A DNA stretch of 22,005 nucleotides, from contig JAKEGO010000036.1 in NCBI GenBank assembly GCA_022615805.1, positions 1 to 22,005 of the forward strand, given 5' to 3'. Every line of letters starts with the position of its first letter. Within the stretch, counting starts at the first letter, position 1. Below the pieces are notes generated by a model. It ran no database searches. It saw only the letters and a list, made by a program, of their open reading frames with translations, and was not told where the DNA came from. This DNA comes from Thermoplasmata archaeon. Its GTDB lineage: Archaea; Thermoplasmatota; JAKEGO01. The translations under genes were made by a program, and so were the position numbers. This document shows, piece by piece, positions 14,091 through 20,881 of the stretch.

Positions 14091-14801
14091 TTGCGGTTTG
14101 CGGTCGTCCTCGTCCGCCCACTCTATTCCGGCAACCTGGGCTCCGTCGCCAGGGTCATGGCGAACTTCGGCATCGAGCGCCTCTACGTCGTCGGCGACCT
14201 CGGGCCGGACGACGAGTCGAGGATGATGGCGATGCACGGCCTCGACGTCCTCGAGGGCCTCCGCAACTTCGCGACGCTGGCCGAGGTACCCATCGACGTC
14301 CGCGTCGCCACCACCGGCAGGGTGTCGACGAGCGAGAAGCGCGAGCGGAGGTTCGCGGTCGCGGCGGCCGACCTGCGCGGGCGGCTGATGGAGCACGGCG
14401 GCACGATAGGCATCGTCTTCGGCCCGGAGGACTCGGGCCTGTCCAACGATGAGGTCGAGATGTGCGACATCGTCGCCACCATCCCCGCTACGCCCGAGTA
14501 CCCCATCCTCAACCTCTCCCACGCCGTCGCCATCTTCCTATACGAGCTATCGAAGCAGAGCTGGGACCTCCCGGTGAAGGAGATGGCCACCGCTGAGGAG
14601 CGGGACTGCCTGCTCCGGCGGGTCGAGGAGGTGATGGAATGGCTCGGGTACGACGGGCCCCGGAAGGAGCGCGTGTCCACCTACATGAGGAGGATCCTCG
14701 GGAGGGAGGGCCTGACGAAGTGGGAGTTCCACGGCCTCATGGGGCTCTTCAGCGACGCCCTGAACGGCCCGCGCGCGGGGCGGGCCGCGAAGAAGATCTG
14801 A
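14091..14801 (+). CDS. trmJ: TrmJ-type SPOUT 2'-O-methyltransferase
   Basis: This 236-residue protein is a SPOUT-class RNA ribose methyltransferase of the TrmJ/TrmH family. The N-terminal block VVLVRPLYSGNLGSVARVMANFG (5-27) includes the conserved Asn and Arg of motif 1. The knot that binds S-adenosylmethionine is IGIVFGPEDSGLSNDEVEMCD (about 105-125) and IPATPEYPILNLSHAVAIFLYEL (about 130-152). The C-terminal 80 residues form the helical tail seen in TrmJ, which methylates the ribose at tRNA position 32 (EC 2.1.1.200). The target is inferred. It starts with TTG 14091, with GGGGTGGGAG just upstream. It is downstream of the Lsm gene. Confidence 0.85.
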   Translation: MRFAVVLVRPLYSGNLGSVARVMANFGIERLYVVGDLGPDDESRMMAMHGLDVLEGLRNFATLAEVPIDVRVATTGRVSTSEKRERRFAVAAADLRGRLMEHGGTIGIVFGPEDSGLSNDEVEMCDIVATIPATPEYPILNLSHAVAIFLYELSKQSWDLPVKEMATAEERDCLLRRVEEVMEWLGYDGPRKERVSTYMRRILGREGLTKWEFHGLMGLFSDALNGPRAGRAAKKI

Positions 14802-14860
14802 GGCGGCTGGGCGTCGAACGGCCGGTCGCGCCTGTCGACCGCAGTCGCTCGCGGAACCTT

Positions 14861-14982
14861 CTGTGTTGCACAATCCGTTGACGCCTGGCCCGGCGATCCG
14901 TGAAATGACATCGATCAGCCGATCATTGCTGGCTCGATCCTCATCATGGACTGTGATCCGATGGCCCGATTATGCAACACTG
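14861..14982. repeat. Inverted 15-bp repeats bracketing about 90 bp
   Basis: CTGTGTTGCACAATC at 14861-14875 and GATTATGCAACACTG at 14968-14982 are inverted copies differing at two of 15 positions. The space between them has no gene. They sit in the gap between the trmJ stop (14801) and the fumarase beta stop (15046), two converging genes. They could be the ends of a small non-coding mobile element, or a chance pair. No target site duplication was found by eye. Confidence 0.45.
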
Positions 14983-15045
14983 CCGCGGAATCCAAAGGCT
15001 TGATCCCCGGGGCCCCGGAAGGCGGGCGAAGGGCCCGCGAACCCG

Positions 15046-15639
15046 TCAGAGCCCCCTCCTCTTCAGGATCCTTGCGAGGTTCTCCTTGCTCTTCCCGTCC
15101 ACGTCGGCGTACAGCGAGCTCCCGTGGGCGTCCATCGAGACCACAAGGGGGCCGAGCTCGCGGGCCTCGAACACCCAGACCGCCTCGGGCATGCCCAGTT
15201 CCTCGAGGTAGTGCACCTCGCGGACCGCGCCGAGCCCCTTCGCCGCAAGGGCGCCGGCGCCACCCGTGAAAGAGACGTAGACCGCGTTGTTCCTCCGAAG
15301 GGCCTCGAGGGTCCCCGGGCCCATCCCCCCCTTTCCGATGACGATCTTCACGGGGAACCTGTCCAGGAAGTCCGGCTCGAGGGACTCCATGCGGAAGCTC
15401 GTGGTCGGGCCAGCGGCCAGCACCTTCCACTCGCCGGCCTCTCTCCTCATCACCGGCCCGCAGTGGAAGAGCGCGAGCCCCCCGAGGTCCATCCCCCCGG
15501 GCTCGCCGTGCTTGAGCAGTTCGATGTGCGCCTCGTCACGCGCGGTGAAGACGATGCCGGAGACGTAGATGATGTCGCCTGTTCTGAGGCCCGCGATGGT
15601 CTCCTCGTCGACGGGGGTCGTGAGACGGTACTCGGTCAT
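15046..15639 (-). CDS. fumB: Class I fumarate hydratase, beta subunit
   Basis: This 197-residue protein is the beta half of the two-subunit, Fe-S class I fumarase. It matches the C-terminal part of one-chain FumA: GDIIYVSGIVFTARDEAH at about 21-38, FHCGPVM near 58-64, AAGPTTSFRME near 75-85, VIGKGGMGPGT near 100-110, and YVSFTGGAGALAAK near 120-133. With the alpha chain it interconverts fumarate and malate. A tartrate dehydratase cannot be excluded from sequence alone, but malate dehydrogenase nearby favours fumarase. Its ATG overlaps the alpha stop (ATGA), so the two are translationally coupled. The frame is open to 15696, overlapping alpha. Confidence 0.9.
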   Translation of the reverse strand: MTEYRLTTPVDEETIAGLRTGDIIYVSGIVFTARDEAHIELLKHGEPGGMDLGGLALFHCGPVMRREAGEWKVLAAGPTTSFRMESLEPDFLDRFPVKIVIGKGGMGPGTLEALRRNNAVYVSFTGGAGALAAKGLGAVREVHYLEELGMPEAVWVFEARELGPLVVSMDAHGSSLYADVDGKSKENLARILKRRGL

Positions 15640-16499
15640 CCGATCGCCCTCCCTTCGCGGTCGAGCACGATGACCGCGCGCCGGTCGCACCAGCACTGGA
15701 CGACGAGCGCCGTCGGGAAGGTGGCCGGGTGCCTGTGGGCGTACTCGACGTGGACCGCCAGCGCGGTCGTCCTCCCGCCGAGCCCCATTGGCCCGATCCC
15801 GAGGGCGTTGACGTCCTCAAGGAGTTCGGACTCGAGGGCAGCGGCATCCCCGTCAGGATTGACGCTGCCGACCGGGCGGAGGAGCGCGCGCTTGGCGAGC
15901 TTGACGGCCATGTCGGCCCCGCCACCGATGCCGATCCCGAGCACTACGGGCGTGCATGGCTTTCCCGCGGCCCACTGGACGTGCTCGAGGACCTTGCGCT
16001 TCAGTCCCTTGAACCCCGCCGCCGGCGTCAGCATCCACAGGGCGGACATGTTCTCGCTGCCGCCCCCCTTCGGGAAGATGGTGATCCTGCATCCGTCACC
16101 TTCCTCGAGATCGATCGTGACGGCCGGCATGTGCTCGCCGAGGTTGTCCTTCGGGTTCGCGCCCGTGAACGGGTTGACGGTGTTCGGCCTCAGCGGCACC
16201 TCGGAGGTCGCCCTCGCGATGGCGAGAGGGATGGCGCGGACCACGTCCGACAGGTGGGGGAAGCCGTACCCGGCGGTGACGTAGAAGACCTGGATCCCGG
16301 TGTCCTGGCAGAGCGGGACCCACTCGTCCCGCGCCAGGGCCACGTTGTCGAGTATCGCCTTCAACTGCATCCTCGCCGTGTCGGTGTCCTCGCGCTCGTA
16401 GGCCGCCTCGAGGGCGGCGACCACGTCGGGCGGCAGCTGCGTCGCGCCGCCGCGGAGCCCCAGGACCATCCTGTCGATGAGGGCCTGCGTGTCGATCAT
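15636..16499 (-). CDS. fumA: Class I fumarate hydratase, alpha subunit
   Basis: This 287-residue chain carries the 4Fe-4S cluster of class I fumarase. All three expected cysteines are present: Cys64 in PLCQDTG, Cys182 in AGKPCTPVVLGIGIGG and Cys269 in VVQCWCDRRA. RPNTVNPFTG at about 104-113 and FPKGGGSENMS at 142-152 are typical substrate-site segments. The start is ATG 16499, in place of a long upstream extension of low complexity. GGGGGA lies just before it, and a 7-bp hairpin (16511-16528) covers the 5' leader. It follows larA with a gap of 201 nt and seems to have its own promoter. Partner of the beta gene, which overlaps its stop. Confidence 0.92.
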   Translation of the reverse strand: MIDTQALIDRMVLGLRGGATQLPPDVVAALEAAYEREDTDTARMQLKAILDNVALARDEWVPLCQDTGIQVFYVTAGYGFPHLSDVVRAIPLAIARATSEVPLRPNTVNPFTGANPKDNLGEHMPAVTIDLEEGDGCRITIFPKGGGSENMSALWMLTPAAGFKGLKRKVLEHVQWAAGKPCTPVVLGIGIGGGADMAVKLAKRALLRPVGSVNPDGDAAALESELLEDVNALGIGPMGLGGRTTALAVHVEYAHRHPATFPTALVVQCWCDRRAVIVLDREGRAIG

Positions 16500-16510
16500 G
16501 ATATCCCCCG

Positions 16511-16528
16511 CGCCTCCGCCGGGAGGCG
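16511..16528 (-). promoter_or_regulatory. Perfect hairpin in the fumA leader
   Basis: CGCCTCC at 16511-16517 and GGAGGCG at 16522-16528 form a perfect 7-bp stem with a 4-nt loop. On the fumA mRNA the stem ends 11 nt before the ATG and includes a GGAGG that could otherwise act as ribosome binding site. A TATA-like TGCTTAAG (16549-16556, minus strand) would place the transcript start at about the foot of this stem. Confidence 0.5.
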
Positions 16529-16700
16529 GAATGGCATCGCCGGGCGGTCTTAAGCATTTTCCTGTGGGGGCGCGGGTACCGGGCCGATCGGTGATCGATG
16601 GGACCTCCCGGATCGTACAAGGGTGGATTATCGGTCGCGACGGCCTGCGGGGTCTGCGGCGCCCACCTCCCCCCCTCCGTTGTCCCTTCCAGGGCATCGC

Positions 16701-18047
16701 TCACTCGATGTGTATGTCGAGCACCCGAAGCAGGTCGTCCACGCCGACGTCGGAGGTGACGCGGACCCAGCCCCCCTGGGTGACGGTGTCCTCGAGGACG
16801 GGGACCGTCAGGCTGCCGCTCGGCATCAATATCGTGCGCGGTTCCCTCCCCCGCGTGCGGACGTGGGCTACGGCATCGTCGATGGCGGTCTGGAGATCGT
16901 GGTACGGCTTGATGTTTATCGCATCGAGCGATTCGTCGTCGAGTTCGGTCACGGCCCAGACCTCGGCCCAGACGCCGATCTGGGCCATCTTCGCGGCCTT
17001 GTGCCAGCCCAGTTTGTAGCCCTTGTTTATCCTGTAGAGGACCTCCTGCGGCGTCGGCTCGCTGCTCAGGAGGTCAAAGAACGTCTTGTCGCCGATACCG
17101 TCCGGGCAGCGGGAGACGAGGATGAGGACGCCGCCGTTGTTCAGGGCGTAGCGTCCGTTCTCGATGGCCTTCTGCGACTGGTAGAGGTCGACGTCCATCG
17201 GGTAGGGCGACACGGTGACGACGATGTTCCCCCTGCGCTCGAGAGGGACGCAGAATATCCGGAAGGCGTGCTCGACCGCGGAATAGAACGAGCCGTGGAG
17301 GTCGCCCGCGGCGACCGCGTAGAGGCGGTGGTCGCCCGTGAGCACGGTCTGGATCGAGAAGACGCTCATCTCGCCGAGCGCGGTCAGCGCGTCCATCATG
17401 TCCTCGTGGACGGGGTTGCCCTCAAGTGCGAGGGCCCTGGAGCGGTTCGAGAGCGCGAGGCGGTGGTTCTGCTCGATCGTGCGGCGGGACGCGACGCCGG
17501 GGAGGAAGGACTTCCGCCCGCCGGTGTAGCCGCCGAAGTAGTGGGGCTCGACGCTGCTGATGACGACCACGTCGTCCGCCTCGGGGACCATCCGGTTGAT
17601 GTACATCTCGGTGCCGTTCTTCGAGGTCCCGAGATGGACCATGTCGCGGTCCGCATTGGCGTCGTGGTCGAAGATGCGGTCCCTGAACTCATCGAGGAGG
17701 TCGCCGAAGATGAAGCGCAGTTCCTCCTCGTTCGAGGCGCGGTGCGCGCCGGTGGCGATGAGGAACCTGACGTCGGGATGCGCGCTCAGGGTCGGGTGCA
17801 GCGCCTCGAGGATGCGGGCCGTGGGCGTCGGCCTCGTGCCGTCGTTGACGATGACGAGAAGGCTCCTGTCGTTCGACACGAAATCCTCGAACCTCGGGCT
17901 GTCGATGGGCTCGTCGAGCGCGCGACGGATGAGCTCCGCCTCGTCGCCGACCTCCGGGTCGTACGGGACCAGCACATCGACCTCGCCCTCGATGTCGACC
18001 TCGACCGTGTCCCTTCCGTAATGGACCTCGTACCTCACGCGGCTCAC
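16701..18047 (-). CDS. LarA-family protein (lactate racemase-like)
   Basis: This 448-residue protein belongs to the LarA/DUF2088 family, whose founder is the nickel-pincer (NPN) lactate racemase. NDGTRPTP (68-75) is the family signature. The LarA active-site residues are all kept with near-identical numbering: His102 in ATGAHR, His169 in EPHYFGGYTGG, Lys179 in GGRKSFLPG (the cofactor-binding Lys in LarA) and His195 in EQNHRL (the nickel ligand). The family includes racemases and epimerases of several 2-hydroxyacids, so the substrate is unknown. The larB, larC and larE cofactor genes are not in this window. Start GTG 18047. It lies 41 nt after the four-domain protein gene and 201 nt before fumA, on the same strand. 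Confidence 0.85.
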   Translation of the reverse strand: MSRVRYEVHYGRDTVEVDIEGEVDVLVPYDPEVGDEAELIRRALDEPIDSPRFEDFVSNDRSLLVIVNDGTRPTPTARILEALHPTLSAHPDVRFLIATGAHRASNEEELRFIFGDLLDEFRDRIFDHDANADRDMVHLGTSKNGTEMYINRMVPEADDVVVISSVEPHYFGGYTGGRKSFLPGVASRRTIEQNHRLALSNRSRALALEGNPVHEDMMDALTALGEMSVFSIQTVLTGDHRLYAVAAGDLHGSFYSAVEHAFRIFCVPLERRGNIVVTVSPYPMDVDLYQSQKAIENGRYALNNGGVLILVSRCPDGIGDKTFFDLLSSEPTPQEVLYRINKGYKLGWHKAAKMAQIGVWAEVWAVTELDDESLDAINIKPYHDLQTAIDDAVAHVRTRGREPRTILMPSGSLTVPVLEDTVTQGGWVRVTSDVGVDDLLRVLDIHIE

Positions 18048-18088
18048 GTCCAGGGTGGCGGTCCAGCCGCCCCCCGGGCGCCGGCCGC

Positions 18089-19369
18089 TCAGTCCGCGAT
18101 GGTGATCGACATCTTCGTCGGTATCTCCAGCGCGTCGGCCCGGAGTATGCGGCGAGCCGTTCTTTTATCTTTTGCCCCGGGCAGGAACCGCCTGAACTTG
18201 ATCGTCCTGAAGACGACATGCTCGCCGACCTCGGCTCGGGCGTGCCACGCGATCTCCTCGCGCAGCTCCTCCGAGGGGACGGTCCCAGACGCCAGGCTCA
18301 CGAAGGCCTGGAGGGCCTCGCCGTGCGACCCGTCCGGGACGCCGATGACGACGGCCTCGGCCACGGCGGGGTGCCCCTCAAGCGCCTCCTCGACGTCGAG
18401 GCTGAGTACTGTCTGGCCCGATATCCGGGCGACCTCGTCGCAACGGCCGTCGAGGCCCGCGGTGGGCGACTCGGCGCCGGCGAGCTCGATGCTCCTGAAG
18501 AGGCCGACGGGCCTCAGTTCGGTGAGGACGAGCCACGCCAGTTCGAGCTTGAGGTCGTTGCTCGGGATAACGCCGTCGCGGACCTTGGCGAAGGCCTTCA
18601 GGACCTCGCCGCGCTCCTCGTCCGGGACCGTGACCACGGCCGCATCGGAGATGTCCGGGTGCGAGAGCAGCACGCGAGTGACCTCCGTGGTCGATATCAT
18701 GTGGCCCGATATCCGTGTCGAGCCGTCAGCGTCCGCCACCTCGTCCACCACGACCATGCCGTCGAGGCCGCGCGCCGGAGCGCCCGCGACGACCCTGGCG
18801 TCGCCGAACTCGATGTCTTCGAACCTCACCATCGGACCGATCTCCACCTGGGCGAACCAGGCCAGTTCGGCCTTCAGCTCGTCCGTCGGCACGCTGCCGG
18901 AGCGGAGGCTGACCCACGCCTTCAGTATCTCGCCGCGGCGGGCGTCGGGGACGCCCGTGACCACAGCGCGCGTCACGTTCTCGTTGCGGAGCAGGACCGA
19001 CTCGACCTCCGACAGGTCGATGCGGTGCCCGGACGTGAAGATGAAGTCCCCCCTCTCCTGCGCCTCCGCGCGGGTGACCGGGACCGCCTCCTCCCTGGCC
19101 TCGAAAACGATGTCCTCGAAGACGGGCTGGAAGCCGAGGTCCGCGCCCACAATCCAGGCGAGCTCGGTCTTCATATCGTTGGTCGCCTGGTACCCCCCTT
19201 TGAGGGTGACCGTCACATGCAGCCTCCCCTCGCCCACATCCCTTATCCTCGTGGCGAACACCGCGGGATGGCTCTTGAGCGTCTGCTCCACAGCCCCGAG
19301 GTCGACCATCCTTCCTTCGATGGCGACGGCGCGCGGGCCGGCGCCTTTCCTTCCTTCGTTCCCAACCAT
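18089..19369 (-). CDS. Four tandem acyl-CoA-synthetase C-terminal domains
   Basis: This 426-residue protein is made of four copies of the AMP-binding C-terminal domain, with no N-terminal adenylation domain. Landmarks repeat in each copy: the hinge (A8) motif at about 18-20, 113-115, 221-223 and 317-319 (degenerate EGR, then SGH, SGH, SGQ); GVPD or VPD at 139-142, 248-250 and 344-346, missing in copy 1; and E-L/I-A-W at 69-72, 168-171, 276-279 and 372-375. The spacing is 96-108 residues. Only copy 4 keeps a trace of the A10 loop (LPGAKDKRTARRILR), where the catalytic Lys of SGK is lost. It cannot adenylate an acid by itself. A binding, scaffold or regulatory role is inferred. ATG 19369 has GGTGA and a TATA box; upstream frame is open to 19501. 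Confidence 0.85.
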   Translation of the reverse strand: MVGNEGRKGAGPRAVAIEGRMVDLGAVEQTLKSHPAVFATRIRDVGEGRLHVTVTLKGGYQATNDMKTELAWIVGADLGFQPVFEDIVFEAREEAVPVTRAEAQERGDFIFTSGHRIDLSEVESVLLRNENVTRAVVTGVPDARRGEILKAWVSLRSGSVPTDELKAELAWFAQVEIGPMVRFEDIEFGDARVVAGAPARGLDGMVVVDEVADADGSTRISGHMISTTEVTRVLLSHPDISDAAVVTVPDEERGEVLKAFAKVRDGVIPSNDLKLELAWLVLTELRPVGLFRSIELAGAESPTAGLDGRCDEVARISGQTVLSLDVEEALEGHPAVAEAVVIGVPDGSHGEALQAFVSLASGTVPSEELREEIAWHARAEVGEHVVFRTIKFRRFLPGAKDKRTARRILRADALEIPTKMSITIAD

Positions 19370-19402
19370 CGGAATCACCCGAAATCTTGCGAACTTCTGA
19401 TA

Positions 19403-19410
19403 ATGGTATA
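19403..19410 (-). promoter_or_regulatory. TATA box of the four-domain protein gene
   Basis: On the minus strand this is TATACCAT, centred about 37 nt upstream of ATG 19369. GGTGA (19375-19379, minus) is the ribosome binding site. Confidence 0.55.
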
Positions 19411-19662
19411 CCCCCTGGAGGACATAATCATTTTGTAGCATTGCGTAAAATATCCCGATGAATAGTGCATCTTCGCCCCGAATCGATTTACAGAATATCA
19501 AAAATCCGGAAAATGAACCGGAATATTACCAAAGTATCGAATTGGCGAAAAATTCGCAAAATCGTGATTTTATCATTCCCCTCGGCCTTCTGAATCGCGA
19601 CGCGGTGCTCCCGGGGCCTCATCCCAGCAACGCCTCGACAATACGGCGCTTGGCGGGAAAGT

Positions 19663-19670
19663 TACTTATG
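19663..19670 (+). promoter_or_regulatory. TATA-like box of the double-wHTH regulator
   Basis: TACTTATG is centred about 30 nt upstream of ATG 19697, with no Shine-Dalgarno before the start, so the mRNA may be leaderless. Confidence 0.45.
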
Positions 19671-19696
19671 CGCCATACTCCCTCCGTCATCTTCGC

Positions 19697-20776
19697 ATGA
19701 GCGTGCCGGGGGTCGTTCCACTTTCAACCAACGAACAGACGGTGCTGTACCAGCTCGTACGATGTCCCACACTGTCCGACCAGGAGATATGCTCGCGGAT
19801 CGACATGAAGCAGTCGACCTTCAGCACGATCAAGAAGAAACTGCGGGAGGAGGGCTACTTCTACACATCGTACCTCCCGATGTTCCAGCACCTGGGCTGC
19901 GAACTCCTCGTGGTCTGGTACCTCACGCTCAACAGGAAGACGAGGACGGAGGACCGCCTGGCCCTGACGCGAGGCCCGCTCCTCGCAGCGAACGACCTCT
20001 ACACGATACTCAGCGAATCGAACCAGGCGATAGTCATGTCCGTGTCCCGCAACATCGCGGAGCACGTCCGCGTCTCGGACGAGCTCGTCCAGCTCTACGA
20101 GGCGAACGACTTCCTCGAGAGCCTCCACTACGTCCTTTTCCCGTTCGACGTCTCGGGGCTGTGCTCGTTCTTCGACTTCGCCCCGCTCCTGAACAGGATC
20201 TTCGACATCCCCGACGACCCTGGCGTCAACGCCATCGACATCACCTCCGAACCGGTGCGCTGCCGCGTTCGCACCCCAGAGATGAACGACCTCGAGAAGG
20301 AGATATTCCTCGGCCTCGTCCGCTATCCGGAGATGTCCGATTCGGCGCTAAGCGAACGCATCGGCTGCTCCCGCCCGGTGCTGTCGCGGGTCAAGGGGCG
20401 CTTCCTCGAGGAGCGCCTCCTGGAGCGCCGCCGCATCGTCAGCCTGGAGAAGATGGGCTTCCAGATCCTCACAATGACCCATTCGCGGTTCAACCCGCTG
20501 AAGCCGATGATGCGCAGGCAGGTCTGCATGCAGGAGACCAGGAGGGTGCTGACGCCGATATTCCACGTCGCGAGGGACCCCGAGAGCGTGATGCTCTGCG
20601 CCTTCTGGAACTTCGAGGACTTCAAGCACCTGCACAACGAGTACGTATCCTTCTGCGAGGAGCAGGACTCCCTCGTCGAGGAGCCCTACACCCTTGCCAT
20701 GTCGATCCCTCGCCTGTTCGAGGTCAAGTGGCTGGTGTTCGAGCCGCTGGCCCGGCAGGTCCTCGAGGGGCTCTGA
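19697..20776 (+). CDS. Transcription regulator with two winged-helix domains
   Basis: This 359-residue protein contains two similar halves. Each begins with a winged helix-turn-helix of Lrp/MarR type: residues about 10-57 (NEQTVLYQLVRCPTLSDQEICSRIDMKQSTFSTIKKKL...) and about 197-245 (NDLEKEIFLGLVRYPEMSDSALSERIGCSRPVLSRVKGR...). Both have the L-x-R-C/Y-P-x-x-S-D-x-x-(I/L)-(C/S)-x-R-I pattern, so they are likely an internal duplication. Each is followed by a mixed alpha/beta segment of 100-130 residues that could bind a ligand or form a dimer. No membrane helix is seen. It is divergent from the four-domain protein gene and may control it; that is an inference from position. Confidence 0.75.
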   Translation: MSVPGVVPLSTNEQTVLYQLVRCPTLSDQEICSRIDMKQSTFSTIKKKLREEGYFYTSYLPMFQHLGCELLVVWYLTLNRKTRTEDRLALTRGPLLAANDLYTILSESNQAIVMSVSRNIAEHVRVSDELVQLYEANDFLESLHYVLFPFDVSGLCSFFDFAPLLNRIFDIPDDPGVNAIDITSEPVRCRVRTPEMNDLEKEIFLGLVRYPEMSDSALSERIGCSRPVLSRVKGRFLEERLLERRRIVSLEKMGFQILTMTHSRFNPLKPMMRRQVCMQETRRVLTPIFHVARDPESVMLCAFWNFEDFKHLHNEYVSFCEEQDSLVEEPYTLAMSIPRLFEVKWLVFEPLARQVLEGL

Positions 20777-20881
20777 GACGTCCCGGCGCGCCTGTCGCTC
20801 GATGACCCGAGATGTTACTGGCCCAGCCCGAGGCCCATCGCGACGTTCCAGGTGCTGTCGCGGTCATGGCCCGTCGCAGTC

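Larger units (their letters stand above)
19370..19696. other. AT-rich divergent intergenic region with palindromes
   Basis: This 327-bp gap between two divergent genes is clearly more A/T-rich than the rest of the window. Two palindromes abut: GCGAAAAATTCGC at 19545-19557 (5-bp arms) and AAAATCGTGATTTT at 19558-19571 (6-bp arms, 2-nt centre). CGAATT at 19538-19543 and AATTCG at 19551-19556 form another inverted pair. CCGGA occurs twice in 19505-19522. These are candidate operators. An 80-codon frame at 19458-19700 overlaps the promoter and start of the regulator and is not supported as a gene. Confidence 0.6.

Noticed and set aside
16623..19400. A 925-codon open frame on the plus strand, antisense to larA and the four-domain gene
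   Set aside because: The minus-strand genes have clear families, motifs and start signals. The plus frame has a low-complexity Arg/Asp/Val-rich product, typical of the mirror frame in GC-rich DNA.
19458..19700. An 80-codon frame upstream of the double-wHTH regulator
   Set aside because: It runs over the regulator's TATA box and start codon, and has no ribosome binding site of its own.
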